DNA from: Lysobacterales bacterium
Lineage (GTDB): Bacteria > Pseudomonadota > Gammaproteobacteria > Xanthomonadales > Rhodanobacteraceae
Direction: 5' to 3'
Assembly (NCBI GenBank): GCA_017305135.1
Contig: JAFKNA010000016.1
Location: 1-64,000 of the forward strand
Length of the DNA stretch: 64,000 bases
The position numbers and the translations under genes are program-made. The notes below the pieces were generated by a model. The model saw only the letters and a program-made list of their open reading frames with translations. It was not told the DNA's origin and did no database searches. Positions 9,115-16,690 of the stretch are shown piece after piece (the first letter of the stretch is position 1; each line of letters starts with the position of its first letter).

Positions 9115-10136
9115 GCGTGGCCTGCACGGCAGCAGCCGGGCAGGCGCGGCGAGCCGCGATGAAGGCGCCGCCCCGCGCCGCCTGGCGCTGGCTGCTGCCG
9201 GCCGCGGTCGCGCTGCTGCTCGGCGCCTGCGCGAGCCAGAAACCCAAGCCGCAGCCGGCCGGCACGGCCAAGCCATCCACTTCGTCCAGGGCGCACCACG
9301 ACGACACCTCGCGCAGCCAGTCCGAACGCTATCGCCAGGCCCGCGATGGCGGCCCGGACGGCCCGCCGCTCGACGTCAGCAGGATTCCGGAGCCCGTGCC
9401 GAAGGTCGAGCCGCGGGCGCGCTACGGCAACAAGCCGGTCTACAGCGTGCTCGGCAAGACCTACACCCTGCTGTCGGATCCATCCGGCTACGTCGAGCGC
9501 GGCACGGCGTCCTGGTACGGCAACAAGTTCCACGGCTATCTCACCTCCTCGTTCGAGCCGTACGACATGTACGCCTTCAGCGCCGCGCACAAGACGCTGC
9601 CGCTGCCGAGCTACGTGCGCGTGACCAACCTCGACAACGGCAGGAGCGTGGTCGTGCGCGTCAATGATCGCGGTCCGTTCCACGAGGGGCGGGTGATCGA
9701 CCTCTCCTACGCGGCGGCGGTGAAGATCGGCGTGTGGCCCAAGGGCACGGCGCCGGTGGAGGTGCGGGCGATCGATCCCGCGCGGCCGGACACGGGCAAC
9801 CGCTACGCACGCGCGGCCAGCGCGCCGGCCGCGGCGACTCGCGCGGCGGCGCCGACCGCCACCGCGACGACATCCGCCGCCGTCACGCCGACCGGCAAGG
9901 TGTTCCTGCAGCTCGGCGCGTTCGGCGAGCGCGGCAATGCCGAACGCGCGGCGGCGCGCGCGCGCGCGGCCGGCATCGATCCGGTCGGCATCGAATCGGT
10001 AGCGGTCGACGGGCGCACCGTGCACCGCGTGCGCGTGGGCCCGCTGGCCGACGTCGATGCGGCCGATGCGCTCACGACGCGCGCGGCGGAACTGGGGCTC
10101 GGCGTGCCGCGGGTGGCCATCGAGGCCGCGCGCTAG
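9111..10136 (+). CDS. rlpA: Septal-ring lytic transglycosylase RlpA lipoprotein
   Basis: A lipoprotein of up to 341 residues with the lipobox LGAC at Cys40 (counted from 9111). An ATG at 9159 would give a more normal 24-residue signal. The double-psi beta-barrel domain (about 125-215) carries RGTASWYGNKFHGYLTSSFE, VTNLDNGRSVVVRVNDRGPF and IDLSYAAA, including the family's catalytic His/Asp segments. An Ala/Thr-rich linker leads to a C-terminal SPOR domain (from about 265, VFLQLGAFGERGNAERA) that binds denuded glycan at division sites. RlpA cleaves such naked strands in Pseudomonas. The overlap with mltB suggests co-translation. Confidence 0.94.
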   Translation: MSVACTAAAGQARRAAMKAPPRAAWRWLLPAAVALLLGACASQKPKPQPAGTAKPSTSSRAHHDDTSRSQSERYRQARDGGPDGPPLDVSRIPEPVPKVEPRARYGNKPVYSVLGKTYTLLSDPSGYVERGTASWYGNKFHGYLTSSFEPYDMYAFSAAHKTLPLPSYVRVTNLDNGRSVVVRVNDRGPFHEGRVIDLSYAAAVKIGVWPKGTAPVEVRAIDPARPDTGNRYARAASAPAAATRAAAPTATATTSAAVTPTGKVFLQLGAFGERGNAERAAARARAAGIDPVGIESVAVDGRTVHRVRVGPLADVDAADALTTRAAELGLGVPRVAIEAAR

Positions 10137-10306
10137 CATTCCCGATTCGCACGCGGTGCGTGTATGCGCTGGCGCGCTCTGCAACAATACGGCGCGCCGT
10201 GCAGGCCAACCGGAACATGGCGCATGCGCCGCTGTCACAGTCCGCCATGCCTGCCGGCCATCCGGCCGCCGCGCGCTTCCCGTTTTTCGCAGGACCCCGT
10301 ACCGCA

Positions 10307-11620
10307 ATGAAACTGCCGTTCCTCGCCGCCCTCGCCTTCCTGTTCGCCAGCGCCGCCAGCCCGGCCATGCTGCACGCCGCCCCGGCGGATGAGCCTGCCG
10401 CAGCCGCCGCCGCGCCCGACACCCTGCCGGCGCCGCAGGCGGTGCCCAGGCCCGCGCCGCTGCCAGTGCCCGGCGCCGGCAGCGGTCCGACTCCGCCGCC
10501 GCCCGCCATCGACGCGAAGAGCTGGGTGCTGATGGACTACGCCAGCGGGCAGATCCTCGCCGGCGAGAACGAGGACACGCGGGTCGCGCCGGCCTCGATC
10601 ACCAAGGTGATGACCTCGTACGTGGTGTCGGCGGAGATCGCCCACGGCAAGATCCACCTCGACGACGAGGTGTTCATCAGCGAGCACGCCTGGCGCGCCG
10701 GCGGCGCCGGCACCGACGGCTCGACCAGCTTCCTGAAGCTCAACAGCAAGGTGCCGCTGAAGGATCTCCTCTACGGCATGATCATCCAGTCGGGGAACGA
10801 TGCCGCCATTGCGCTCGCCGAACACGTGGCCGGCTCGGAGGCGACCTTCGCCGAGCTCATGAACCAGTACGCGGCGCGCCTCGGCATGACCGGCACGCAC
10901 TACATGGATGCCAGCGGCCTGCCCAATCCCGACCACTACACCACCGCCCGCGACGTGGCGGTGCTCTCGCGCGCGCTGATCCACGATTTCCCGGAGGACT
11001 ACAGGATCTACGCGATCAAGGACTTCGAGTGGAACGGGATCAAGCAGCACAACCGCAACACGCTGCTGTGGCGCGACGAAACCGTGGACGGCATCAAGAC
11101 CGGGCACACGTCCGAAGCCGGCTTCTGCCTGGCCACCTCGGCCAGGCGCGGCGACCAGCGCCTGATCGCGGTGGTGATGGGCGCCAGCAGCGAGAAGCAG
11201 CGCGCCAACGACAACCAGGCCCTGCTCAACTACGGCTTCCGCTTCTTCGAATCGCGCAAGCTCTACGCGGCCAACACGCCGCTGGCGAAGCCGGAGCTGT
11301 GGAAGGGCGAGGACGGCTCGCTGCCGCTCGGCGTCAGCGAGGATGTCGTCGTGACCTTCCCGCGCGGGCGCTACGGCGAGCTCGAGGCGAGCCTGGACAT
11401 GCCCTCGCGCCTGGTGGCGCCGATCGAAAAGGACAAGGCGGTCGGCAACTTGAAAGTGACGATGGGCGACAAGACCTTGCTGGAACGGCCGCTGGTCGCC
11501 CTGGCCGACGGCGCCGAGGGCGGCTTCTTCAAGCGCCTCACCGATGGCGCCTGGCTCTGGTTCAAGGGCGAAGCGGGCCCGGACGTGTCCGCCGCGGCAC
11601 CGGCCGCGCAATCGCCATGA
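10307..11620 (+). CDS. dacC: D-alanyl-D-alanine carboxypeptidase (PBP5/6 type)
   Basis: A 437-residue low-molecular-weight PBP removing the terminal D-Ala of muropeptides. It has a signal peptide (MKLPFLAALAFLFASAASPA) and an unusually long Ala/Pro linker (about 28-68) before the enzyme domain. The active-site Ser97 is in PASITKVM, SGN in IQSGNDAA and KTG in DGIKTGHTSEAG. The PBP5-like C-terminal beta domain contains DVVVTFPRGRYGELEA. The end (FKRLTDGAWLWFKG) is an amphipathic membrane anchor. The conserved neighbour downstream is ybeD, 28 bases away. The ATG at 10307 is chosen by the signal peptide; the frame is open further upstream without meaning. Confidence 0.95.
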   Translation: MKLPFLAALAFLFASAASPAMLHAAPADEPAAAAAAPDTLPAPQAVPRPAPLPVPGAGSGPTPPPPAIDAKSWVLMDYASGQILAGENEDTRVAPASITKVMTSYVVSAEIAHGKIHLDDEVFISEHAWRAGGAGTDGSTSFLKLNSKVPLKDLLYGMIIQSGNDAAIALAEHVAGSEATFAELMNQYAARLGMTGTHYMDASGLPNPDHYTTARDVAVLSRALIHDFPEDYRIYAIKDFEWNGIKQHNRNTLLWRDETVDGIKTGHTSEAGFCLATSARRGDQRLIAVVMGASSEKQRANDNQALLNYGFRFFESRKLYAANTPLAKPELWKGEDGSLPLGVSEDVVVTFPRGRYGELEASLDMPSRLVAPIEKDKAVGNLKVTMGDKTLLERPLVALADGAEGGFFKRLTDGAWLWFKGEAGPDVSAAAPAAQSP

Positions 11621-11648
11621 AGGGCGCGCCCGGCGCGCGAGGATCGAC

Positions 11649-11939
11649 ATGAAGGACCTGAGCGACATCACCCCGCAGAACCCGGAGCAGGGCTTCCAGT
11701 TTCCCGGCGTGTTCGAGATCACCGCGATGGGCAGCTCGCAGGCGAAGCTCGACGAGGAACTCAAGCGCATCATCGAGGAAGCGGGCCTGTCGATCCTCGC
11801 CGAGGCGGTGCAGGTGCGCCCGTCGCGCCAAGGCAACTACGTCTCGGTCACGGCCAGCTTCATGTGCCCGAGCCGCGACAAGTACGATGAGATCCACGCC
11901 GCGCTGCGCGCCCACCCGGACGTGCGCTGGACGCTCTAG
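11649..11939 (+). CDS. ybeD: DUF493 family protein YbeD
   Basis: A 96-residue small ferredoxin-fold protein of the UPF0250/DUF493 family. It shows FQFPGVFEITAMG, a central RPSRQGNYVSVTASF strand and a C-terminal HPDVRWTL, all typical. Function is unproven; the family is almost always encoded between dacA/dacC and lipB and may be regulatory, as it resembles ACT-type domains. Here lipB is not next to it: two genes on the opposite strand intervene. Confidence 0.93.
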   Translation: MKDLSDITPQNPEQGFQFPGVFEITAMGSSQAKLDEELKRIIEEAGLSILAEAVQVRPSRQGNYVSVTASFMCPSRDKYDEIHAALRAHPDVRWTL

Positions 11940-11954
11940 GCCCGATCGCCGCCT

Positions 11955-11977
11955 CGCCGGGAGCGCGTGGCCCGGCG
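11955..11977. terminator. Hairpin between convergent ybeD and beta-helix gene
   Basis: CGCCGGG (11955-11961) and CCCGGCG (11971-11977) form a 7-bp stem with a 9-base loop in the 56-base convergent spacer. There is no U tract on either strand, so termination is only a possibility inferred from position. Confidence 0.3.
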
Positions 11978-11995
11978 GCAGGCGGCCGGCACGGG

Positions 11996-13291
11996 TCAGG
12001 GAAACTCGAAGCCGTTGGCGAACAGCACGTCGAGCGGGATGCCGCCACCGACATGGGTAAGGCAGGCGGGCTCGGGCACGTATTCGAGCGCGCCAACGTC
12101 GGGAAAGCCGTCATCGCGCACGGTCGTGCAGAAGTCGTCCGCCACCCATGGAACCGGAACCCCCTGATCGACGATCGCGCTGCCGTCGCGGAGGCGGAAA
12201 TCCGCGTTTGCCGGATCGCGGAACCAGGCGGCGAAGGTGGCGGGCGTGATCCCGGACACGTCGCCGTCGCTGCTGCTGCTGCCGCCGTCGCGGTTGCGGA
12301 TCGGGCCGCCGACGAGATTGTTGCGAAGCTCGGCGGTGGAATCCGAAAAGCGGACGTCGATGCCGGAGGTCGCATACAACGTGTTGTGGCCAAGCCGTGA
12401 GTTCGCCGCGCGATTCAGGTAGATGCCGACATCGCTGCAATCCATGATGATGTTGTTGCGCAGCGTGCCGTCCTGGTGTTCGGGTTGGCAGGTACCGTCC
12501 TCGCACATGGTTGGCGAGCCGGTGCCTCCGCCTCCCAGTGAGAGGCCGATCCGCGTGCCGCCACTGGTGGCCCAGGCGCAGCGCACGAGGTTGCGCTCGA
12601 ACAGCCCCGCGCGTGAATTGCCCTTGAGGAACGCCGCGTAGCTGATGCCGTCGCCACCACCCTTGGCAAAATCGGCGAAGGTGTTGGCGCGGACGACCCA
12701 ACGCCGGCCGCCGACCACGTCGAGTTTGGTGACGGGATTGGAGGTGCTCCGCGCCCGCGTGTCGCGGAAGGTGTTGCGTTCCACCACCACGTCGTCCGGA
12801 AACACGGTGGCCGCGCCGACCTGCCGGCCGTTGCTCTTGAGCTGCGCGTTGAAGTCCCGCAGGACGTTGTTGCGGATGACCGTGTGGTCGGCATCGCCGG
12901 CCAGATGGAAGGCATGTTCGCAGTCGCTGTCAACGGTGCAGCCGCCTTCGATGTCCAGTCCCTCGAAGCGCCACCAGGGAGCCGTCACGCGGAAGCCTTC
13001 AACCGGACCGGTGCTGTCCCGGAAGCGCAGCAGCACGCCGCGCGGGCGCGCCGCGCGCACCACGATCGGCGCACCCGACAGGCCGGCGGCCGCGGCGGTG
13101 AGATTGCCGGAAATCTCATACAGGCCCTCGGCGACCAGGATCGTGTCGCCTGGCTGCGCCGCCGCCATGGCGCTGCGCAAGGCCTCGACGGAGTCAACCG
13201 GTACCAGCCGGCTTGCGGCCTGGCTGGCGGTGACCCAGCCGAATCCGGAGGCCAGGAGAACCAGCATCATGAAGCGAAGCCTGTCGATCAT
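11996..13291 (-). CDS. Secreted right-handed parallel beta-helix protein
   Basis: A 431-residue exported protein. The signal peptide is MIDRLRFMMLVLLASGFGWV...ASQAAS. The start at 13291 has GGAGG at good spacing; an ATG two codons earlier abuts the site. The body is a beta-helix with repeated N-x-x-x/RNN turns (VIRNNVLRDF, VVERNTFRDTR, VVRANTFADF, LRNNIIMDC, LGHNTLYAT, LRNNLVGG), as in pectate and alginate lyases and other PbH1 proteins. The opening VDSVEALRSAMAAAQPGDTILVAEG is the standard N-cap of such folds (chondroitinase-B/alginate-lyase-like). No specific catalytic set can be assigned; a polysaccharide lyase or surface-binding role is possible. Several Cys pairs suggest disulfides. The C-terminus is DVLFANGFEFP. 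It interrupts the ybeD-lipB neighbourhood. Confidence 0.85.
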   Translation of the reverse strand: MIDRLRFMMLVLLASGFGWVTASQAASRLVPVDSVEALRSAMAAAQPGDTILVAEGLYEISGNLTAAAAGLSGAPIVVRAARPRGVLLRFRDSTGPVEGFRVTAPWWRFEGLDIEGGCTVDSDCEHAFHLAGDADHTVIRNNVLRDFNAQLKSNGRQVGAATVFPDDVVVERNTFRDTRARSTSNPVTKLDVVGGRRWVVRANTFADFAKGGGDGISYAAFLKGNSRAGLFERNLVRCAWATSGGTRIGLSLGGGGTGSPTMCEDGTCQPEHQDGTLRNNIIMDCSDVGIYLNRAANSRLGHNTLYATSGIDVRFSDSTAELRNNLVGGPIRNRDGGSSSSDGDVSGITPATFAAWFRDPANADFRLRDGSAIVDQGVPVPWVADDFCTTVRDDGFPDVGALEYVPEPACLTHVGGGIPLDVLFANGFEFP

Positions 13292-13362
13292 CTGCATCCT
13301 CCGTCGATTCCCGTCACAAGCGCCCCGACCGCCCGGCTCACGGCCGGGAGCCAGACGGCGTG

Positions 13363-15510
13363 TCACCGCGCCGGGGTCCCGCCCAGCGTCGCCTCCAGCC
13401 AGGCGTAGATGTCGGCGTACTGGATGGCGGCGGCGTTGCCGCTGGTCGCGAAGTGGCCGCTCGCCTCCTCGGTGCGGAACCACACCGGCGTCGCCGGCGA
13501 GGCCGCCCGCACGCGGGCGCCGAACTTGCCGCTGTTCCAGGGCGCCACGCGCTGGTCGGCGAGTCCGGTGACGAGCAGCAGCGGCGGGTAGCGCACGCCG
13601 TCGCGGACATGCTGGTAGGGATCCATCGCCAGCAGCTGTTTCAAGCCCGTTTCCGTGCGCGGATCGCCGAGTTCGGCGACCTGGTTGGCGCCGTTCTTCG
13701 CCGCCAGCAGGCGCACCGGATTGAGCAGTCCGACCTCGATCACCATCGCGCCCCAGGCGTCCGGCGCCGTGGTGTAGGCGCCGCCGGTGAGGACGCCGCC
13801 CATGCTGCCGCCGGTGCCGGCGGTGCGTGCAGGCGTGCTGTAGCCGCGGCGGGCGAGTTCCCGCGCGCAGGCGGTGAAGTCCTCGATGCCACGCTGCTTG
13901 TTCATGCCGCTTCCGGCCAGGCGCCAGGCATCGCCGTTCTCGCCGCCGCCACGCACGTGGCAGGTCGCGTAGACGTGGCCGGCGCGTACCCATTCGAGGA
14001 GCAGGGCCGAATAGAAGGGCTGGATGCTGATGCCGTAGCCGCCATAGCCGGACACCAGCGCCAGCGCCTGCCCATCGTGGGCGAGGTCACCGCGACGGAC
14101 CACGCTCATCGGCACGCGGGTGCCGTCATCGCTGGTGGCCTCGATGCGTTCGGAGACGAGCTCCGGATAGGCGGGGGCATTCCAGGTGCCAAGGCCGGTA
14201 TCGATGAAGGAAGCGCCGTCGTAGCGGAAGATCCGGTCCGGCGTGGTCCAGTTCTCCAGCGACAGCAGCAGGCCATCCTGGCGCGGATCGGCCGACGTTT
14301 CCCAGATCGAGCCCTCGCGCGGCGGCGTCAGCGCCACCGGCGTTCCGCCCGCCGGATCCAGTCGTTCGAGGCGGTCGATGCCCTGCTGCATGGATTTCAG
14401 GTAAAGGCCGTCACGGGCCACGGCGAGGTCGCTCAGCACGATGCCGACGCGCTCGGGGACCACCTCGCGCGCCTTGGCGAGCGTCGGCGCGGGAGCGGCA
14501 AGATCGAGCGCCAGCACGCGGCGGTTCGGGGCATCGGCGGCGAGGAGGTACAGCGTATCGCCACGCAGGTCCGCACCCTGGATGTTGTCCGGGTCATCGA
14601 CAATGCAGCGCCAGTTGGCACGGGCCGCGGTGGCGTCGGCCAGGGGCGCCACGCAGATCCGCCACGATGCGCGCGCGCCACTGATGGCGAGCAGCGCCCA
14701 GTCCGAGCCACGGGTGGTCTGCACGCTGGGGAAGTCGTTGGCGGGGATCGCCAGCGCGTCACCCGCACCGGCCCTGGCCAGCAGGCGGTCGGCCGATTGC
14801 GGTTGGCCCAGCCGGTGCAGGTAGGCCGCCATGCCCTGCAGCGGGTCCGGATCGCCGGCGCCGACGTCGCGCATGCGCGTATAGAAGAAACCGCTGCCGT
14901 CCGGCAGCCAGTTCGCCTGGAACTCGCTCCACACCGGTTTCAGCGTGTCGATGCGGGCGCCACTGGCGACGTCGTAGACGGCGATCTCGCCGATCTCGTT
15001 GCCGCCGAAGCCGATGTTGACCGCCACCTTGTCGCCGGCCGGCGAAACGCTGTAGCCGCTGAGGCTGGCCTCGCCTTCCAGCGTCGTCGGGTCGAGCAGG
15101 ACGCGCTCGCTCCCGTCCGCCTCGCGGACCAGGAGCAGCGCTTCCCGTCCCGCCTCGGCACGCTTCACGAACAGCCGCTCGCCGACCTGCACGAAGCGCC
15201 GGTGGACGGTGGTGGCGCCGGCCACGTCGACCAGCCGGGCCTGCCATGCCGCGTCTCCCGGCAGCGCATCCAGCCGCTTTCGCGTATCGGCGCCCTGCGC
15301 CTTCAGCCAGGCCTCGAACTCGGCATTGTCCTCGCCCTCCATCCAGCGATAGGGATCGGGCAGGGCCAGGCCGAACTCGCGGTCAACCACCGCGACGGTC
15401 CGTGCCACCGGTGGCGCAGCATGGCCCGGACGGGAGGCCTGCTGCGTGCTGGCGCAGCCGCCGAGGGTGAGCAGGAACAGGCTTGCGGGTAGCAGGTTCT
15501 GAAGGCGCAT
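13363..15510 (-). CDS. Prolyl-oligopeptidase-family serine peptidase, lipoprotein
   Basis: A 715-residue S9 family peptidase with a lipobox (LTLGGCAS, Cys19), so probably anchored to a membrane facing the periplasm. The N-terminal LPDPYRWMEGEDNAEFEAW is characteristic of S9A. A beta-propeller region covers about 75-420. The hydrolase domain has the nucleophile in TGGSMGGVLTGGAYTTAPD (usually GGSNGG), the Asp in VTGLADQRVAPWNSGKF and the His in EEASGHF. GGYGGYG-type and HVRGGGENG segments are typical of S9A. It cleaves short peptides after Pro or a basic residue; specificity cannot be read here. Divergent from lipB and 71 bases before the beta-helix gene on the same strand. Confidence 0.92.
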   Translation of the reverse strand: MRLQNLLPASLFLLTLGGCASTQQASRPGHAAPPVARTVAVVDREFGLALPDPYRWMEGEDNAEFEAWLKAQGADTRKRLDALPGDAAWQARLVDVAGATTVHRRFVQVGERLFVKRAEAGREALLLVREADGSERVLLDPTTLEGEASLSGYSVSPAGDKVAVNIGFGGNEIGEIAVYDVASGARIDTLKPVWSEFQANWLPDGSGFFYTRMRDVGAGDPDPLQGMAAYLHRLGQPQSADRLLARAGAGDALAIPANDFPSVQTTRGSDWALLAISGARASWRICVAPLADATAARANWRCIVDDPDNIQGADLRGDTLYLLAADAPNRRVLALDLAAPAPTLAKAREVVPERVGIVLSDLAVARDGLYLKSMQQGIDRLERLDPAGGTPVALTPPREGSIWETSADPRQDGLLLSLENWTTPDRIFRYDGASFIDTGLGTWNAPAYPELVSERIEATSDDGTRVPMSVVRRGDLAHDGQALALVSGYGGYGISIQPFYSALLLEWVRAGHVYATCHVRGGGENGDAWRLAGSGMNKQRGIEDFTACARELARRGYSTPARTAGTGGSMGGVLTGGAYTTAPDAWGAMVIEVGLLNPVRLLAAKNGANQVAELGDPRTETGLKQLLAMDPYQHVRDGVRYPPLLLVTGLADQRVAPWNSGKFGARVRAASPATPVWFRTEEASGHFATSGNAAAIQYADIYAWLEATLGGTPAR

Positions 15511-15657
15511 GTGGGTCTCCCATCCGAGTGATGGCCGAGCGGCGCGGCAGCCCCTTTTCCCCGTGGCGTCCGCTGCCGGATTCCGGCCGCCCTAGCGTAT
15601 ACGCAACCGGGACGGCGCGGCGGACACGCCTGCGCGGCGCGGGCGGGGAAAAACCGG

Positions 15658-15663
15658 TAGGAT
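15658..15663 (+). promoter_or_regulatory. Likely -10 element upstream of lipB
   Basis: TAGGAT in the context ggTAGGATgatcgg matches the -10 surroundings seen before other genes of the window. It is 65 bases upstream of the lipB ATG. No clear -35. A 10-base palindrome GCGTATACGC (15594-15603) lies further upstream in the divergent spacer. Confidence 0.3.
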
Positions 15664-15727
15664 GATCGGACCATCGCCTCACGTCGCGGAGCATTGCCTG
15701 GCCGCGCGCCGCCCCCATTTCCCCTCC

Positions 15728-16411
15728 ATGTCCCTGCCCCTGATCGTGCGTCGCCTCGGCCGCCAGCCGTATGAACCGGTGTGGCGCGCGATGCAGGCGT
15801 TTACCGACCATCGCGACGCCACCACGCCGGATGAGCTGTGGCTGCTCGAACATGATCCGGTGTTCACGCTCGGCCAGGCCGGCAAATGGGAACACGTGCT
15901 GGCGGCGGGCGACATCCCGGTGCTGCCGGTGGATCGCGGCGGCCAGGTGACCTACCACGGTCCGGGCCAGATCGTGGCCTATCCCCTGTTCGACCTGCGC
16001 CGCATGAAGCTCGGCGTGCGCGAGCTGGTGTGCCGCATCGAGCAGGCGGTGATCGACACGCTCGCGGAATGGAACATCGTCGCCACGCGCCGCGAAGGCG
16101 CGCCCGGCGTCTTCGTCGGCGGCGCCAAGATCGCCGCGCTTGGCTTACGCGTGCGCCGTGGCTGCACCTTCCATGGACTCGCCTTCAACGTGGACATGGA
16201 CCTCGAACCCTTCCACCGCATCAATCCCTGCGGCTACAGCGGCATGGCGGTGACCCAGGTCAGCGATCTCGGCGGGCCGGGCTCGATCGGCGCGGTGGAG
16301 GCGGTGCTCGCGGCGGAAATCGCCGCCCGCTTCGATCTCGCGCCGGAAGCCGCGGCGCCGAACGCGGCGATCCTCGGCGGATCGGCCATGCCGGCCATGG
16401 TCGCGCAATGA
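15728..16411 (+). CDS. lipB: Lipoyl(octanoyl) transferase
   Basis: A 227-residue cytosolic enzyme that moves octanoate from acyl carrier protein to lipoyl domains. Family blocks are [41 protein letters not shown], the catalytic Lys134 in [30 protein letters not shown] and the catalytic Cys168 in [12 protein letters not shown]. An upstream in-frame ATG at 15662 would add 22 residues without family similarity, so 15728 is preferred. Normally flanked by ybeD and lipA; here neither is adjacent: ybeD is 3.8 kb upstream and prc follows. Confidence 0.96.
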   Translation: MSLPLIVRRLGRQPYEPVWRAMQAFTDHRDATTPDELWLLEHDPVFTLGQAGKWEHVLAAGDIPVLPVDRGGQVTYHGPGQIVAYPLFDLRRMKLGVRELVCRIEQAVIDTLAEWNIVATRREGAPGVFVGGAKIAALGLRVRRGCTFHGLAFNVDMDLEPFHRINPCGYSGMAVTQVSDLGGPGSIGAVEAVLAAEIAARFDLAPEAAAPNAAILGGSAMPAMVAQ

Positions 16412-16690
16412 ACGGCCGCCCCGGCGTGCCGTCCAGGCGCGGGCCGGGCCTTGCCGCGGAGCGGCCAACATGGATGCGGAACGTTGGCGCGTGCCGGTTG
16501 TCCACACTCCATGGCCCGCGCCGCCCGGCAACGCCGCGGTGGCGCCCGTCCCATCCCGCTGCCGCCTTCCGCGCGCCACCTGCCTGGCCTTGGCCGGCGC
16601 GTGAGCCGCTCCACCTCGCCGTCCGGCCCACCGCGGACCGGCCGCCCACCGGCAGCGATGCCAACTGATCGTCCCCTGGAGAACCACCCG

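Noticed and set aside
15594..15603. Palindrome GCGTATACGC in the S9 peptidase-lipB spacer as an operator
   Set aside because: It is only 10 bases, a single copy, and no regulator gene is adjacent; such palindromes arise by chance.
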